Below are positions 25,803 through 33,980 of a stretch of 64,000 nucleotides of DNA, in pieces. The translations under genes and the position numbers were made by a program. Origin of the DNA: Lysobacter gummosus. Lineage in GTDB: Bacteria; Pseudomonadota; Gammaproteobacteria; Xanthomonadales; Xanthomonadaceae. The notes under the pieces were generated by a model, which saw only the letters and a program-made list of their open reading frames with translations, did not search any database and was not told where the DNA came from. The first letter of the stretch is position 1. Every line of letters starts with the position of its first letter. Location: contig NZ_CP011131.1 of NCBI RefSeq assembly GCF_001442805.1, positions 3,286,001 through 3,350,000 on the forward strand. The letters run 5' to 3'.

Positions 25803-26816
25803 ATGACGAGGTCGAATCGCAACGTCACCGTTTACGGTGCCTACGGACATACCGGCCGCTTTGTTGTCGCCGAACTGTGCGAACGTGGATGGACACCGAT
25901 ACTGGCCGGACGCGATGCAGGCAAGCTGGACGAGATGGGCAGCGCGTTTCCCGAACTCGAACGGCGCGTGGCGTCGGTCATGGATCCATCCTCGCTCGAC
26001 CGTGCCCTGGTCGGCGCCTTCGGCGTCATCAACTGCGCCGGGCCATTTCTCGACACCGCAGTGCCCATGCTGGAAGCAGCGCTGCGTGCGCGCGTCCACT
26101 ACCTGGATGTATGCGCCGAGCAGGCGGTCGCGCTTGGCATCTTCGAGCGTTTTTCTGAAACAGCGAGGAATACTGGGATCACAGTGATTCCAGCGATGGC
26201 GTTCTACGGCGGTTTGGCGGATTTGCTGGCGACAACGGCGATGCAGGATTGGCCGGATGCAGACGCGATCGAGATCGGCGTAGCCTTGGACCGCTGGCAC
26301 CCGACGGCAGGCACGCGCGCGCCGAGACGCCCTGCCCACGGTTCGCGTTTGGTATTTACGGACGGAAAACTGGAACCGCTCGCCGATCCACCGCCATCGC
26401 GCGAATGGACGTTCTGCGCACCGTTCGCAACGCAACAGATGGTGGCGCTGCCCTTCTCGGAGATCATCACGATCTCGCGGCATATGCGCAGCGATAAGGT
26501 GCAGTCCTATATGAACCTCACGCCGCTCAACGACCTGCGCGATCCCAGTACGCCGCCACCGACATCGACCGATGCGCGCGGACGTTCGGCGCAGGTCTTC
26601 GCCGTCGATGTCCTGGTGCGCCGGAATGGCCAGACACGTCGCGCAATTGCGCATGGACGCGACATCTACGCGATCAGCGCGCCGCTGGTAGTTGAGGCGC
26701 TCCAACGCATAAGCGACGGGCGATGCAGGAAGATCGGCGTCGCCGCCCCGGCAGAGGCGTTCGTGGCCCACGAATTTCTTGCCTCGATCCGCGATCTTCG
26801 CCTTGAAGGATGTTGA
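25803..26816 (+). CDS. Saccharopine dehydrogenase-like NAD(P)-binding protein (copy 2)
   Basis: A 337-residue paralogue of the protein at 15493. Both share VYGAYGHTGRF / VFGAYGHTGRF, AGPF, YLDVCAEQ / YLDTAAEQ, VIPAMAFYGGLADLLAT, DRWHPTAGTR / DSWHPTAGTR, NLTPLNDLRDPSTPPP / NLTPLKDLRDPATPPP and RGRSAQ / HGRSAQ. The ATG at 25803 has GGAG upstream and is preferred to 25761. It is probably a NAD(P)H-dependent reductase of unknown substrate. One copy may be a recent duplication or a transferred homologue. Confidence 0.8.
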   Translation: MTRSNRNVTVYGAYGHTGRFVVAELCERGWTPILAGRDAGKLDEMGSAFPELERRVASVMDPSSLDRALVGAFGVINCAGPFLDTAVPMLEAALRARVHYLDVCAEQAVALGIFERFSETARNTGITVIPAMAFYGGLADLLATTAMQDWPDADAIEIGVALDRWHPTAGTRAPRRPAHGSRLVFTDGKLEPLADPPPSREWTFCAPFATQQMVALPFSEIITISRHMRSDKVQSYMNLTPLNDLRDPSTPPPTSTDARGRSAQVFAVDVLVRRNGQTRRAIAHGRDIYAISAPLVVEALQRISDGRCRKIGVAAPAEAFVAHEFLASIRDLRLEGC

Positions 26817-27016
26817 TAGTCATCGCTCTCCGGCGGCAGGTGGAAGCGAACGCCGGAATAAAAGGTAACGAGCCAAATCCGCCCCGCGGGCGGGAGTCGA
26901 TCAACGCATTCGCGGTATCTCCGGGACCTCGCCAGCGCGAAGCGCTGCGCGAAGTCGTGGCCCTGCCCTCGATCTAAAGCAGTCATTCTTCTGCAACAAA
27001 GGCTTGAAATACTTCC

Positions 27017-27033
27017 TATATTCCGGAAATATA
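27017..27033. promoter_or_regulatory. Putative ArsR operator
   Basis: A near-perfect dyad TATATTCCGGAAATATA lies just ahead of the arsR ATG at 27039. A possible -35 TTGAAA (27004-27009) and -10 ATATAG (27029-27034) overlap it, with 19 bases between. If this -10 is used, the transcript would start very close to the ATG, giving a leaderless arsR mRNA. Repressor binding is inferred. Confidence 0.55.
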
Positions 27034-27038
27034 GAAAT

Positions 27039-27359
27039 ATGAATACGACCCAGACCATACAGGCGCTTCGTGCGCTCGCCCACGACCATCGCCTTGCCGC
27101 TTATCGCGAGCTCGTGCAAGCCGGTCCGGCCGGCATGGCCGTGGGCGAACTGCGCGATCAACTCGATCTGCCGCCCGCGACTCTCACCGCACATCTGAAC
27201 CAGCTGCGCGCCGCGGGCCTGGTCACCGACGAGCGCGAGGGCAGAGTTATCCGGATACGCGCCGATTACGACCGCATGAATGGCCTTATCGGCTTCCTGA
27301 CCAAGAACTGCTGTGGCGGAAAGTCGTGCGCTCCCGCCGCCGGCAAGAAGCTTCGTTGA
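27039..27359 (+). CDS. arsR: ArsR family metalloregulator
   Basis: A 106-residue ArsR/SmtB regulator with winged helix VGELRDQLDLPPATLTAHLN. The C-terminal NCCGGKSCAPAAGKK has three Cys that could bind As(III)/Sb(III), consistent with ArsR variants whose ligands moved to the C-terminus. There is no Cys pair in the recognition helix (ELCVCDL type), so the C-terminal site must do the sensing. It starts an arsenic operon. Confidence 0.9.
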   Translation: MNTTQTIQALRALAHDHRLAAYRELVQAGPAGMAVGELRDQLDLPPATLTAHLNQLRAAGLVTDEREGRVIRIRADYDRMNGLIGFLTKNCCGGKSCAPAAGKKLR

Positions 27360-27380
27360 ACCGCATCCAAGAGCAGCGAA

Positions 27381-27884
27381 ATGACCGACAAGATCTATAA
27401 CGTCCTGTTTCTGTGCACCGGCAATTCCGCGCGAAGCATCATGGCCGAGGCGATCCTCAATGTGCTGGGGAAAGGGCGATTCAAAGCCTACAGCGCCGGC
27501 AGCCATCCCAGCGGCCAGGTCCAGCCGATGGCCCGGCAGCTTGCCGAAGCCATTGGATATGACGCAAGCCAGATTCGCAGCAAGAGCTGGGACGAATTCG
27601 CCGCGGATGGCGCACCCCATATGGATATCGTGATCACGGTCTGCGACAACGCCGCTGGCGAGGCCTGCCCAATCTGGTTGGGCCATCCCGCGCTGGCCCA
27701 TTGGGGGGTGCCCGATCCTGTGGCGGCCACGGGGGATGAAGAAGATCGCCGCCACGCTTACACCGCAGCGTTCGCCACCCTTCGCCGTCGCATCGAATTG
27801 CTGCTTTCGCTCCCGCTGCAAAGCCTGGATCGCCTGGCCGCACAGGCGAAGCTGGGTGAAATCGCGCGCGTCGGCGCCGAATGA
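27381..27884 (+). CDS. arsC: Arsenate reductase, thioredoxin-coupled LMW-phosphatase type
   Basis: A 167-residue arsenate reductase of the low-molecular-weight protein-tyrosine phosphatase fold. The P-loop FLCTGNSARSIMAE has nucleophile Cys12. The loop WGVPDPVAATG carries the Asp-Pro general acid. A further Cys pair is visible in ITVCDNAAGEACPIW. It reduces As(V) to As(III) in the cytoplasm. It overlaps the aquaporin gene by ATGA. Confidence 0.92.
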   Translation: MTDKIYNVLFLCTGNSARSIMAEAILNVLGKGRFKAYSAGSHPSGQVQPMARQLAEAIGYDASQIRSKSWDEFAADGAPHMDIVITVCDNAAGEACPIWLGHPALAHWGVPDPVAATGDEEDRRHAYTAAFATLRRRIELLLSLPLQSLDRLAAQAKLGEIARVGAE

Positions 27885-28531
27885 TCCGGCAGCGTCTGTT
27901 CGCGGAATTTCTGGCTACGAGCCTGCTGCTGGTCACGGTCGTGGGCTCGGGCATCATGGCCGAACGCCTGGCAGGCGGAAACGATGCGGTCGCGTTGATG
28001 GCGAACACGTTGGCTACGGTCGGCGGGCTCTACATTCTCATTGAGCTCTTCCGTCCCGTAAGCGGCGCCCACATGAACCCGGCGGTCAGCACCGTCATGG
28101 CCATGCGCGGCGAACTCTCCTGGCCCCTGCTGCCGGGCTACATCGTGGTTCAGCTCTTGGGCGCTGCGTGCGGCGCATGGCTTGCGAACGCGATGTTCGA
28201 TCTGCCGCTGCTGGAGTTCTCGACGAAAGCGCGGACCGGCTTGGGTCAATGGCTTGGCGAGATCGTCGCGACCGCAGGACTGCTGCTCGTGGTGCTGCGG
28301 GCGCCTTCATCGCGGGTGGCTGCGATGGTGGCTGCATATATAGGGGCGGCCTACTGGTTCACCTCCTCCACATCCTTCGCCAATCCCGCAGCATCCTTCG
28401 GGCGCATGTTCAGCGACAGCTTCGCGGGCATTGCGCCGGATGACGTGCCGGCCTTTATCGCGGCTCAGATCCTGGGAGCGACGCTGGGCGCGGCAATCAA
28501 CAAGCTCGTAGGCACAGCAGATCGCGTCTAG
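27881..28531 (+). CDS. Aquaporin family arsenite channel (AqpS-like)
   Basis: A 216-residue MIP-family channel with six hydrophobic helices and the two NPA boxes: HMNPAVSTVMA and SFANPAASFGRM. Translationally coupled to arsC, it is likely the route for As(III) efflux down its gradient, a substitute for ArsB seen in AqpS-type ars operons. An ArsB or Acr3 pump is not present in this operon. The export role is inferred from context. Confidence 0.87.
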   Translation: MIRQRLFAEFLATSLLLVTVVGSGIMAERLAGGNDAVALMANTLATVGGLYILIELFRPVSGAHMNPAVSTVMAMRGELSWPLLPGYIVVQLLGAACGAWLANAMFDLPLLEFSTKARTGLGQWLGEIVATAGLLLVVLRAPSSRVAAMVAAYIGAAYWFTSSTSFANPAASFGRMFSDSFAGIAPDDVPAFIAAQILGATLGAAINKLVGTADRV

Positions 28532-28632
28532 CGTCCAAGGCCTGCCAATCGTTCAGTCGAATCGTTTCGCATGCCTGACGCAGAGCGGCTTTCCGCAACT
28601 GCTCGCGCAGCGGCGCGACCGGAACCCAGGCC

Positions 28633-28844
28633 ATCGGAAAAACCGTGATCCTGGTTGATGACGGCATGGCGACGGGCTCGAGCACGCGCGTCGCCGTCGT
28701 CGCATTGCGTAAGCGGCAGCCGACGCGGCTGATCGTCGCGGTTCCGGCAGGAGCACCGGAAACCTGCGACGAGTTCCGGGCCGAAGCCGATGAAGCCGTC
28801 TACGCGGCCACCCCGGAATGGTTCGCCGGTGTCGGCAAGTGGTG
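28633..28844 (+). pseudogene. Phosphoribosyltransferase fragment cut by an IS
   Basis: About 70 residues of a PRTase: the PRPP-binding loop ILVDDGMATGSSTRVAVVAL, then TRLIVAVPAGAPETCDEF and YAATPEWFAGVGKW. The 5' part is gone (a stop lies in frame at 28576 and the residues after it do not fit the family), and the 3' end is broken exactly where the first IS begins. The missing tail (usually FxQTxDEEV) is not found on the far side of the IS elements. Confidence 0.8.
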
Positions 28845-28859
28845 TCACCTCCCCATAAA

Positions 28860-29705
28860 TCAGTGCCACCCAAAACTAGAGGTCGCCGGGTCGTTGTGAA
28901 CTCGGAACTCGACGGGTGTTAGGCCGCCCAGGCTGTCATGGGGAATCTCGCCGTTGTAGTCGCAAAGCCACTGTTCGGTGTGTTCGCGAACCTCGCTCAG
29001 GGTTCGAAATACGTGCATGTCCAGCACACCGCGTCGGTAGCTGCCGCTGAAGCGTTCGATAAAACCGTTCTGCATCGGGCGGCCGGGCTCGATGAAGTCC
29101 AAGGTGATGCCTTTGCGTTCAGCCCACTCGGCCAGCGCCAACGCGATGAACTCCGGGCCGTTGTCCAAGCGCAACTTGCGGGGATAACCGCGCCAGGCGC
29201 CAATGCGTTCCAGGGTGCGGATGACTCGGGTAGCCGGCAGATTCAGATCGACTTCGATCGCCAAGGCTTCGCGACTGAAATCGTCGATGACGTTGAAGGT
29301 GCGAAAGCGGCGGCCATCCCATAGTGCGTCGGACATGAAGTCGATCGACCAACTGCCGTTGATCTGCTCGCCGGCTACCAGCGGCAAAGGATGCCGGTTA
29401 GGCAGTCGTTTCTTGCCGCGACGTCGGTGATTAAGTTGCATCAGGCAATACACCCGCCACACCAGCTTGTGGTTCCAAGGCTGCCCTCGGCGCCGGATCA
29501 ACTGGAACAGCTTGTCGAATCCGCGCTCCGGGAACCGCTCAGCCAACTCCGCCAACAACGCAATGACCTGCTCGTCGCGATCCGGGCGCCGCACCGTCGA
29601 TCGCGACAGGCCAATCGCCGTACAAGCCCGGCGCTCGCTCCAACCGTGGTACTCCATCAACCACGCGGCCAGCGGGCGCTTATGCCCCGAGGCTAGAGCT
29701 TTTTT
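28860..29705 (-). CDS. IS3-family transposase OrfB (DDE)
   Basis: About 281 residues read in the -1 frame from the end of orfA. Catalytic residues are visible in [18 protein letters not shown] and [12 protein letters not shown] (D, D, E). The integrase core lies in the second half. The A-AAA-AAG slip at 29700-29705 on this strand joins orfA to orfB to give the full transposase. Confidence 0.88.
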   Translation of the reverse strand, partial: KKALASGHKRPLAAWLMEYHGWSERRACTAIGLSRSTVRRPDRDEQVIALLAELAERFPERGFDKLFQLIRRRGQPWNHKLVWRVYCLMQLNHRRRGKKRLPNRHPLPLVAGEQINGSWSIDFMSDALWDGRRFRTFNVIDDFSREALAIEVDLNLPATRVIRTLERIGAWRGYPRKLRLDNGPEFIALALAEWAERKGITLDFIEPGRPMQNGFIERFSGSYRRGVLDMHVFRTLSEVREHTEQWLCDYNGEIPHDSLGGLTPVEFRVHNDPATSSFGWH

Positions 29706-29959
29706 GCGATGACATCCTTCAAGGCATGGTTTTCCATCGCCAGCTCGGCGTACATACGTTTGAGCTTGTTGTGCTCGGCTTCCAGATCCCGCAGCCGTTG
29801 CACATCCGCCGCTTCCATCCCGCCGTACTTGGACTTCCACACGTAGTACGTTGCTTCGGAAATGCCCAACTCGTGGCAGACATCCTTGACTTGGCGCCCG
29901 CCTTCGACCTGCTTCAGCGTCGTGACGATCTGGCTCTCAGTGAACTTGCTCTTGCGCAT
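29693..29959 (-). CDS. IS3-family OrfA (helix-turn-helix)
   Basis: An 88-residue OrfA with a helix-turn-helix ([20 protein letters not shown]) and a leucine-zipper-like tail ([19 protein letters not shown]). It ends DVIAKKL, at the A-AAA-AAG slippery run used for -1 frameshifting into orfB. On its own it acts as a DNA-binding regulator of transposition in this family. Confidence 0.87.
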   Translation of the reverse strand: MRKSKFTESQIVTTLKQVEGGRQVKDVCHELGISEATYYVWKSKYGGMEAADVQRLRDLEAEHNKLKRMYAELAMENHALKDVIAKKL

Positions 29960-30055
29960 TTCAGTCTCCTTTGGGCTAGTTTGCCTGGAGACCTCTAGTT
30001 ATTGCTGGAGTGAGTTTACGGGGAGGTGAATCGCCCAGGTTTTTGTAGACAGTCG

Positions 30056-30922
30056 TCAGCCGTTTAGTGCGTACCGCCTTTCAAACTCTATCGGGGACAG
30101 GCCATTGTTGGAACTGTGCCGTCGTTTGGGGTTGTAGAACAGCTCGATGTAATCGAACACATCGCCTCGTGCTTTGTCATGGGTATGGTAGATCCGTTGC
30201 TTAACCCGTTCGCGCTTGAGCAACTGGAAGAAGCTTTCCATCGCGGCGTTGTCGTGACAGTTACCGCGTCGGCTCATGCTGCACACGATGCCGTGGGCCT
30301 TCAAAAAGCTCTGCCAGTCTTCGCTCGTGAACTGACTGCCTTGATCCGAGTGCAAGAGCAAACCAGGCGCGGGCTTGCGTCGCCACACCGCCGCTAGCAG
30401 CGCCTGCAGCACCAGATCGGAGTGCTGCGTTGGACGCGTGGCCCAGCCCACGATCCTGCGGGAGAACAGATCGAGCACGACGGCCAAGTACAAGAAGCCT
30501 TCGTGGGTGCGAATGTAGGTGATGTCGGTCACCCAGGCCCGATTGGGTTCTTGCGCTGTGAACTCACGCGCCAGCACGTTGTTGGCGACGGCGCCGATCG
30601 GCCCGCTCAACGGCCGCGGCCGCCGGCCGTAGCCCACCATGGCGCGCAGCCCTTCTTGCTTCATCAAACGCGCAACGCGGTGTTTGCTGCACGTTTCACC
30701 CAACTCGCGCAGGTCCGTGGTGATCTTGCGATGGCCGTAGATCGAGCCGCTTTCCAACCAACTGTGCTTGATCAATCCCAACAGACGTTGGTCGTCGCGT
30801 GCACGCGCACTGGCCGGCGCGTGAAGCCAAGCGTAGTAACCGCTGCGGTTTATGCCCAAGACACGGCACATTGCGGCCAGGCCGAACTCGTCGGCGTGCT
30901 GCTTCATGAAGGCGTACTTCAC
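30056..30922 (-). CDS. IS3-family transposase OrfB (DDE)
   Basis: A 288-residue transposase. The core shows WVTDITYIRTHEGFLYLAVV, LLLHSDQGSQFTS and a late NAAMESFFQLLKRE, giving D, D and E of the DDE triad. The HTH_21-type segment is at the start (RVLGINRSGYYAWLHAP). It looks intact. It is expressed by -1 frameshift from orfA. Confidence 0.92.
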   Translation of the reverse strand: MKYAFMKQHADEFGLAAMCRVLGINRSGYYAWLHAPASARARDDQRLLGLIKHSWLESGSIYGHRKITTDLRELGETCSKHRVARLMKQEGLRAMVGYGRRPRPLSGPIGAVANNVLAREFTAQEPNRAWVTDITYIRTHEGFLYLAVVLDLFSRRIVGWATRPTQHSDLVLQALLAAVWRRKPAPGLLLHSDQGSQFTSEDWQSFLKAHGIVCSMSRRGNCHDNAAMESFFQLLKRERVKQRIYHTHDKARGDVFDYIELFYNPKRRHSSNNGLSPIEFERRYALNG

Positions 30923-30924
30923 CT

Positions 30925-31197
30925 TTACCCCTTGGCAAAGTACGCGGCGGCTTTTTTTAGGATGTCTCGTTCTTCAGTCACGCGCCGAAGTTCTGCCTTC
31001 AGGCGTCGCACGTCCGCGTTCTGATCTTTTTCCACACGACGAACCACATCGCTTTTGCCTTGCTGACGCCGCCAGCCGTACAGGCTGTGCACCGACACGC
31101 CCAGGCGCTCGGCTACTTCGGCCACCGGCCGCCCGTACTCCACGATCTGACGGACCGCTTCGATCTTGAACTCATCGGTGTATCGCTTCGCGCTCAT
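30925..31197 (-). CDS. IS3-family OrfA
   Basis: A 90-residue OrfA starting MSAKRYTDEFKIEAVRQIVE with helix-turn-helix (VAEVAERLGVSVHSLYGWRR) and a charged coiled-coil tail ending ILKKAAAYFAKG. On its strand an A7G run at 30952-30958 near the end provides the usual slippery site. Confidence 0.9.
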   Translation of the reverse strand: MSAKRYTDEFKIEAVRQIVEYGRPVAEVAERLGVSVHSLYGWRRQQGKSDVVRRVEKDQNADVRRLKAELRRVTEERDILKKAAAYFAKG

Positions 31198-31399
31198 AAC
31201 CACCTCCACTTAAGCCATAGTTTATGGCTGCGAGATGTCTACGAAACCCTGGGCGATTCAGGGATCGCTCGTGCTGCTGCCATTTGCGAAAGAGAAATGT
31301 CCGCAATGCGGACAAAATTTGTGACCATTGAGCTGTAGCAGGAGATTTCTTCGCGCGCATGTTAGAGATGAAATTTGCTGTCTAAATACTAGAGAAATC

Positions 31400-31427
31400 G
31401 GCCCCGGCAAATGCCGGGGCCTTTCTC
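31400..31427. terminator. Hairpin downstream of the phage portal fragment
   Basis: Perfect 10-base arms GGCCCCGGCA (31400-31409) and TGCCGGGGCC (31412-31421), then TTTCTC. It may terminate transcription of sequence to its left in the plus direction, or be a phage gene terminator. Confidence 0.7.
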
Positions 31428-31444
31428 ATGTGCTGACCCAGCAG

Positions 31445-31828
31445 TCATGCGTCACCCAGATCGTATGGCAAGAAACGCACAACCTCGTCGCCGATCCAAT
31501 CGTTGATGCGACGGAAGCGAGCTTGCAGCGGCAGCAACTCGTTTCGCGCGAATACGCGAGCTGCCTTTTCCACGTCATCGAATCCGCCCGTGTTGTTCGG
31601 CACGATTCCTAGCAGTTGCGACGGCACGCGATGCGCGGTGAGCACGTCATCGCGGGTCGCACCCTTGATGCCTAGAAATTCGTCCTTCGCCGCAACCTCG
31701 CTGATCGGGATGACCTGCACGCCGTCTTTCTTTCCATTCGGCGAGTACAGGAACAGATTTCGGAAGTTGCCGACGCCCTTTGCATCGGCGAAAGGCGTAT
31801 CGCTCGCAGAGGAAGCCGGCGAATTCAA
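31445..31828 (-). pseudogene. Phage portal protein (P2 Q-like), C-terminal fragment
   Basis: About 127 residues of a PBSX/P2-type portal protein remain: GNFRNLFLYSPNGKKDGVQV, RDDVLTAHRVPSQLLGIVPN, and FARNELLPLQARF. This is the C-terminal end of the portal, which forms the DNA-entry ring of the capsid. The upstream part is cut by the third IS. No other phage gene is recognisable, so it is a relic of a prophage that was once here. Confidence 0.85.
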
Positions 31829-31869
31829 TGACTGGCCTGCGTTAACTGGTCCAGATGTAAAGTTAGTTT

Positions 31870-32328
31870 ACAAGGCTAGGCATTGCCGCGTGTACTCATC
31901 GATCAACACCAATATCTTCAACACAGCCCATCATGGGTTCGCTCCATCACGAAATCCCAGCTCCAGACGTGATGAGGATGCTCGGGCCGCAAGCGAAGAC
32001 AACTGCCATCGGCGAGCCAGAGCCGACCGCGCTTGGGTTGCTTGGTCGACACCTTCAGTCCTTCGCGCTTCCAGATACGCTCGACTCGCGATCGACTCGT
32101 TGACCAGCCTTGCGCTCTCACCAAGGCATGCACGCGCCGATAGCCGTAGCGGCCGTACTGGCTGGCCAATGCGATCAGCGCCTGCGTGAGCGAAGACTCA
32201 TCGCTGCGTGGCTGCGGAACATAGCGAACCGACGAGCGGGTGACATGCAATGCCCGGCAAATCCGTCGCTCCGCGTAGCCCAGGTGCTCGTGCACGTGCA
32301 CGTGAGCCACAGCTTGACGACGACGCAT
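31870..32328 (-). pseudogene. Truncated IS3 OrfB (third IS)
   Basis: Starts MRRRQAVAHVHVHEHLGYAE and keeps the HTH-like region and HHVWSWDFVMERTHDG, then a one-base frameshift. After the shift, KILVLIDEYTRQCLAL and a stop follow. The second and third catalytic acids are lost. Confidence 0.82.
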
Positions 32329-32333
32329 CGGGC

Positions 32334-32618
32334 TTAGAAGTTTCCCTTGCTTACCTCTTGCAGGATCTGGTTATCGATCACCGCGTCCGACAAGGCACGC
32401 CGCAGCCTTGCATTCTCCATCTCCATCTCCAGGTCCTTCAGGCGTTTGGCCTGGTCTACCTTCAGGCCGCCGTACTCCTTGCGCCAACGGAAGTAGGTTT
32501 GCTCGGTCACACCCAACTGGCGACTAATCTCGGCGATCGTGCGGTCTTGAGCCGACAGCACTTCGGCTTCTCGCAGCTTGTGGATGATCTCTTCGGAACT
32601 AAAGCGCTTCTTAGGCAT
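32334..32618 (-). CDS. IS3-family OrfA (third IS)
   Basis: A 94-residue OrfA starting MPKKRFSSEEIIHKLREAEV, with the helix-turn-helix SRQLGVTEQTYFRWRKEYGG and a coiled coil. It looks intact. The ATG has GGAG-like bases upstream (AAGGAGA). Belongs to the internally deleted IS. Confidence 0.85.
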   Translation of the reverse strand: MPKKRFSSEEIIHKLREAEVLSAQDRTIAEISRQLGVTEQTYFRWRKEYGGLKVDQAKRLKDLEMEMENARLRRALSDAVIDNQILQEVSKGNF

Positions 32619-32687
32619 GGTCCAAATCTCCTTGGTCATAGTTTATGAACAATCGATCTGGATCAGTTTTTTCAGGTCAGCTCAATC

Positions 32688-32777
32688 TGGCGGAGAGAGT
32701 GGGATTCGAACCCACGGAAGGTTTGACCCTTCGGCGGTTTTCAAGACCGCTGCCTTAAACCACTCGGCCATCTCTCC
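32688..32777 (-). tRNA. tRNA-Ser (UGA)
   Basis: A 90-base tRNA on the minus strand with acceptor stem GGAGAGA/TCTCTCC, discriminator G, encoded CCA (32688-32690), long variable arm and anticodon UGA (32741-32743 read as TCA on the plus strand). The T-loop GGTTCGAATCC is present. Its 3' end points toward the IS/phage remnants, the side where tRNA-targeting integrative elements sit. Confidence 0.96.
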
Positions 32778-32846
32778 GTAGAACGCGTTGCCGCTCGCGG
32801 GCGGCACCCTGCGCGCCCGGCCTTGCACCGGGCGCGGGACATTCTC

Positions 32847-33860
32847 TCACGCCGGAGCGGAAATCTTCACCGGCTTGTCGTGCTTCTTGCCGTCGCGGTG
32901 GGCGACGCTGTCCGGGCACGGCTGGCCGCCCTTGATGTCGCTGCATTGCAGACGCGCGGATTCGACCAGGGACGGCGCCTTCTCGGCCAGGAAGTCGATG
33001 AATACCCGCACCGCCGGCAGCAGGCCGCGGCGCGAGGCGAACACGGCGTGGAAAATGCCCTGCGGCAGGCGCCAGTTCGGCAGCACCACTTCCAGCTCGC
33101 CCCGGCGCACGGCTTCGGCGCAGACGGTTTCCGGCAGCAGGGTGATGCCCACGCCCTGCTCTGCCAGCGCCATCAGCATCGGGAAGTCGAAGCCCATCAC
33201 GCGCGGCTTGAGTTCGACCTTGCGCACTTCGCCGTCGGGACCGTGCAATTCCCAGCGCTGGCGGGCGTCGTCTTCGCTGATGCTCAGGGTGACGTGATCG
33301 GCCAGTTCGTCCGGATTGGTCGGGCGGCCCATGCGGGTCAGGTATTTGGGGCTGGCGACGAGCAATTCCTGGATCTGGCCGAAGCTGCGCATGACCAGGC
33401 TGCCGTCGTCGTCGAGCTTGGAGCGCACGCGCAGGGCGACGTCGATGCCTTCGTTGATGATGTCCACGCGCCGGTTGCTGACGTGCAATTGCACGCGAAC
33501 CTGCGGGTACTTGGCCAGGAATTCGGGCAGCAGCTTTGGAATCTGCTGCTGCGCGAGACCGACCGGGACGCTGACCCGGATCACCCCGCGCGGCTCGGCA
33601 CTGAGCCGATCGACCACTTCGCGCGCGGCCTGGGCCTCTGCCAGCATCGATTGGGCGTGGCGATACACGCTGTTGCCGACTTCGGTCACGGCGAAGCGGC
33701 GGGTGGAACGCTGCAGCAGGCGCACGCCCAGATCGGTTTCCAACTGACTGATGCGGCGGCTCAGGCGCGACTTGGGAATGCCCAGCGCGCGCTCGGCGGC
33801 GGCGAAACCGGCGTGGTCCACGACCATCGCGAAGTAGTAGAGGTCATTGAGATCGTGCAT
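32847..33860 (-). CDS. LysR family regulator, divergent from azoR
   Basis: A 337-residue LysR regulator of the CrgA/AaeR branch, with winged helix MHDLNDLYYFAMVVDHAGFA, LGIPKSRLSRRISQLETDLG. The effector half has VSVPVGLAQQQIPKLLPEFL. The C-terminal 25 residues (CPDSVAHRDGKKHDKPVKIS) are charged and not part of the usual LysR fold. It is divergent from azoR with 120 bases between and probably controls it. Confidence 0.9.
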   Translation of the reverse strand: MHDLNDLYYFAMVVDHAGFAAAERALGIPKSRLSRRISQLETDLGVRLLQRSTRRFAVTEVGNSVYRHAQSMLAEAQAAREVVDRLSAEPRGVIRVSVPVGLAQQQIPKLLPEFLAKYPQVRVQLHVSNRRVDIINEGIDVALRVRSKLDDDGSLVMRSFGQIQELLVASPKYLTRMGRPTNPDELADHVTLSISEDDARQRWELHGPDGEVRKVELKPRVMGFDFPMLMALAEQGVGITLLPETVCAEAVRRGELEVVLPNWRLPQGIFHAVFASRRGLLPAVRVFIDFLAEKAPSLVESARLQCSDIKGGQPCPDSVAHRDGKKHDKPVKISAPA

Positions 33861-33980
33861 GACGATAGTTCCAAAAGTAGAACAGTTGGTGGTATTGAAC
33901 CAGCTTTATCCCATTACCGCAACGATCCAGACTTTGCTCCAACGCGGCACCGCCCGCCTTCCAGCCTACCGAGGCCCACC

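Larger units (their letters stand above)
28845..30029. mobile_element. IS3-family insertion sequence 1
   Basis: An element of about 1185 bases with imperfect inverted ends of about 40 bases: TCACCTCCCCATAAATCAGT at the left and its counterpart ending GTTTACGGGGAGGTGA at the right, both with a CTAGAGGTC inner block. It contains orfA and orfB on the minus strand. No clean target duplication is seen; the right end abuts the second IS. The orfA type suggests the IS407 subgroup, tentatively. Confidence 0.88.
30027..31260. mobile_element. IS3-family insertion sequence 2
   Basis: An element of about 1234 bases. The ends are inverted: TGAATCGCCCAGGTTTTTGT at the left and GTCTACGAAACCCTGGGCGA then TTCA at the right. 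It contains orfA and orfB on the minus strand, as in the IS51/IS3-type layout. Its first three bases coincide with the last TGA of the first IS. Flanking triplets (AGG left, GGG right) do not match, so no target duplication is preserved. Confidence 0.87.
31844..32668. mobile_element. Internally deleted IS3-family element (third IS)
   Basis: Both inverted ends are present: AACTGGTCCAGAT (31844-31856) and ATCTGGATCAGTT (32656-32668), so this is a complete pair of ends around an incomplete core. The orfA is intact but orfB is frameshifted and cut short, so about one third of the usual length is missing. It is most likely dead on its own but could still be moved by a helper. Confidence 0.85.

Noticed and set aside
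31262..31324. Short plus-strand frame ending KCPQCGQNL, like the end of a zinc ribbon
   Set aside because: Only about 20 residues remain right after the second IS, with no start codon. It may be a phage or gene remnant but it cannot be supported.
32578..32781. Small plus-strand frame with GIRTHGRFDPSAVF
   Set aside because: It is the complement of tRNA-Ser, a familiar spurious open frame over tRNA genes.
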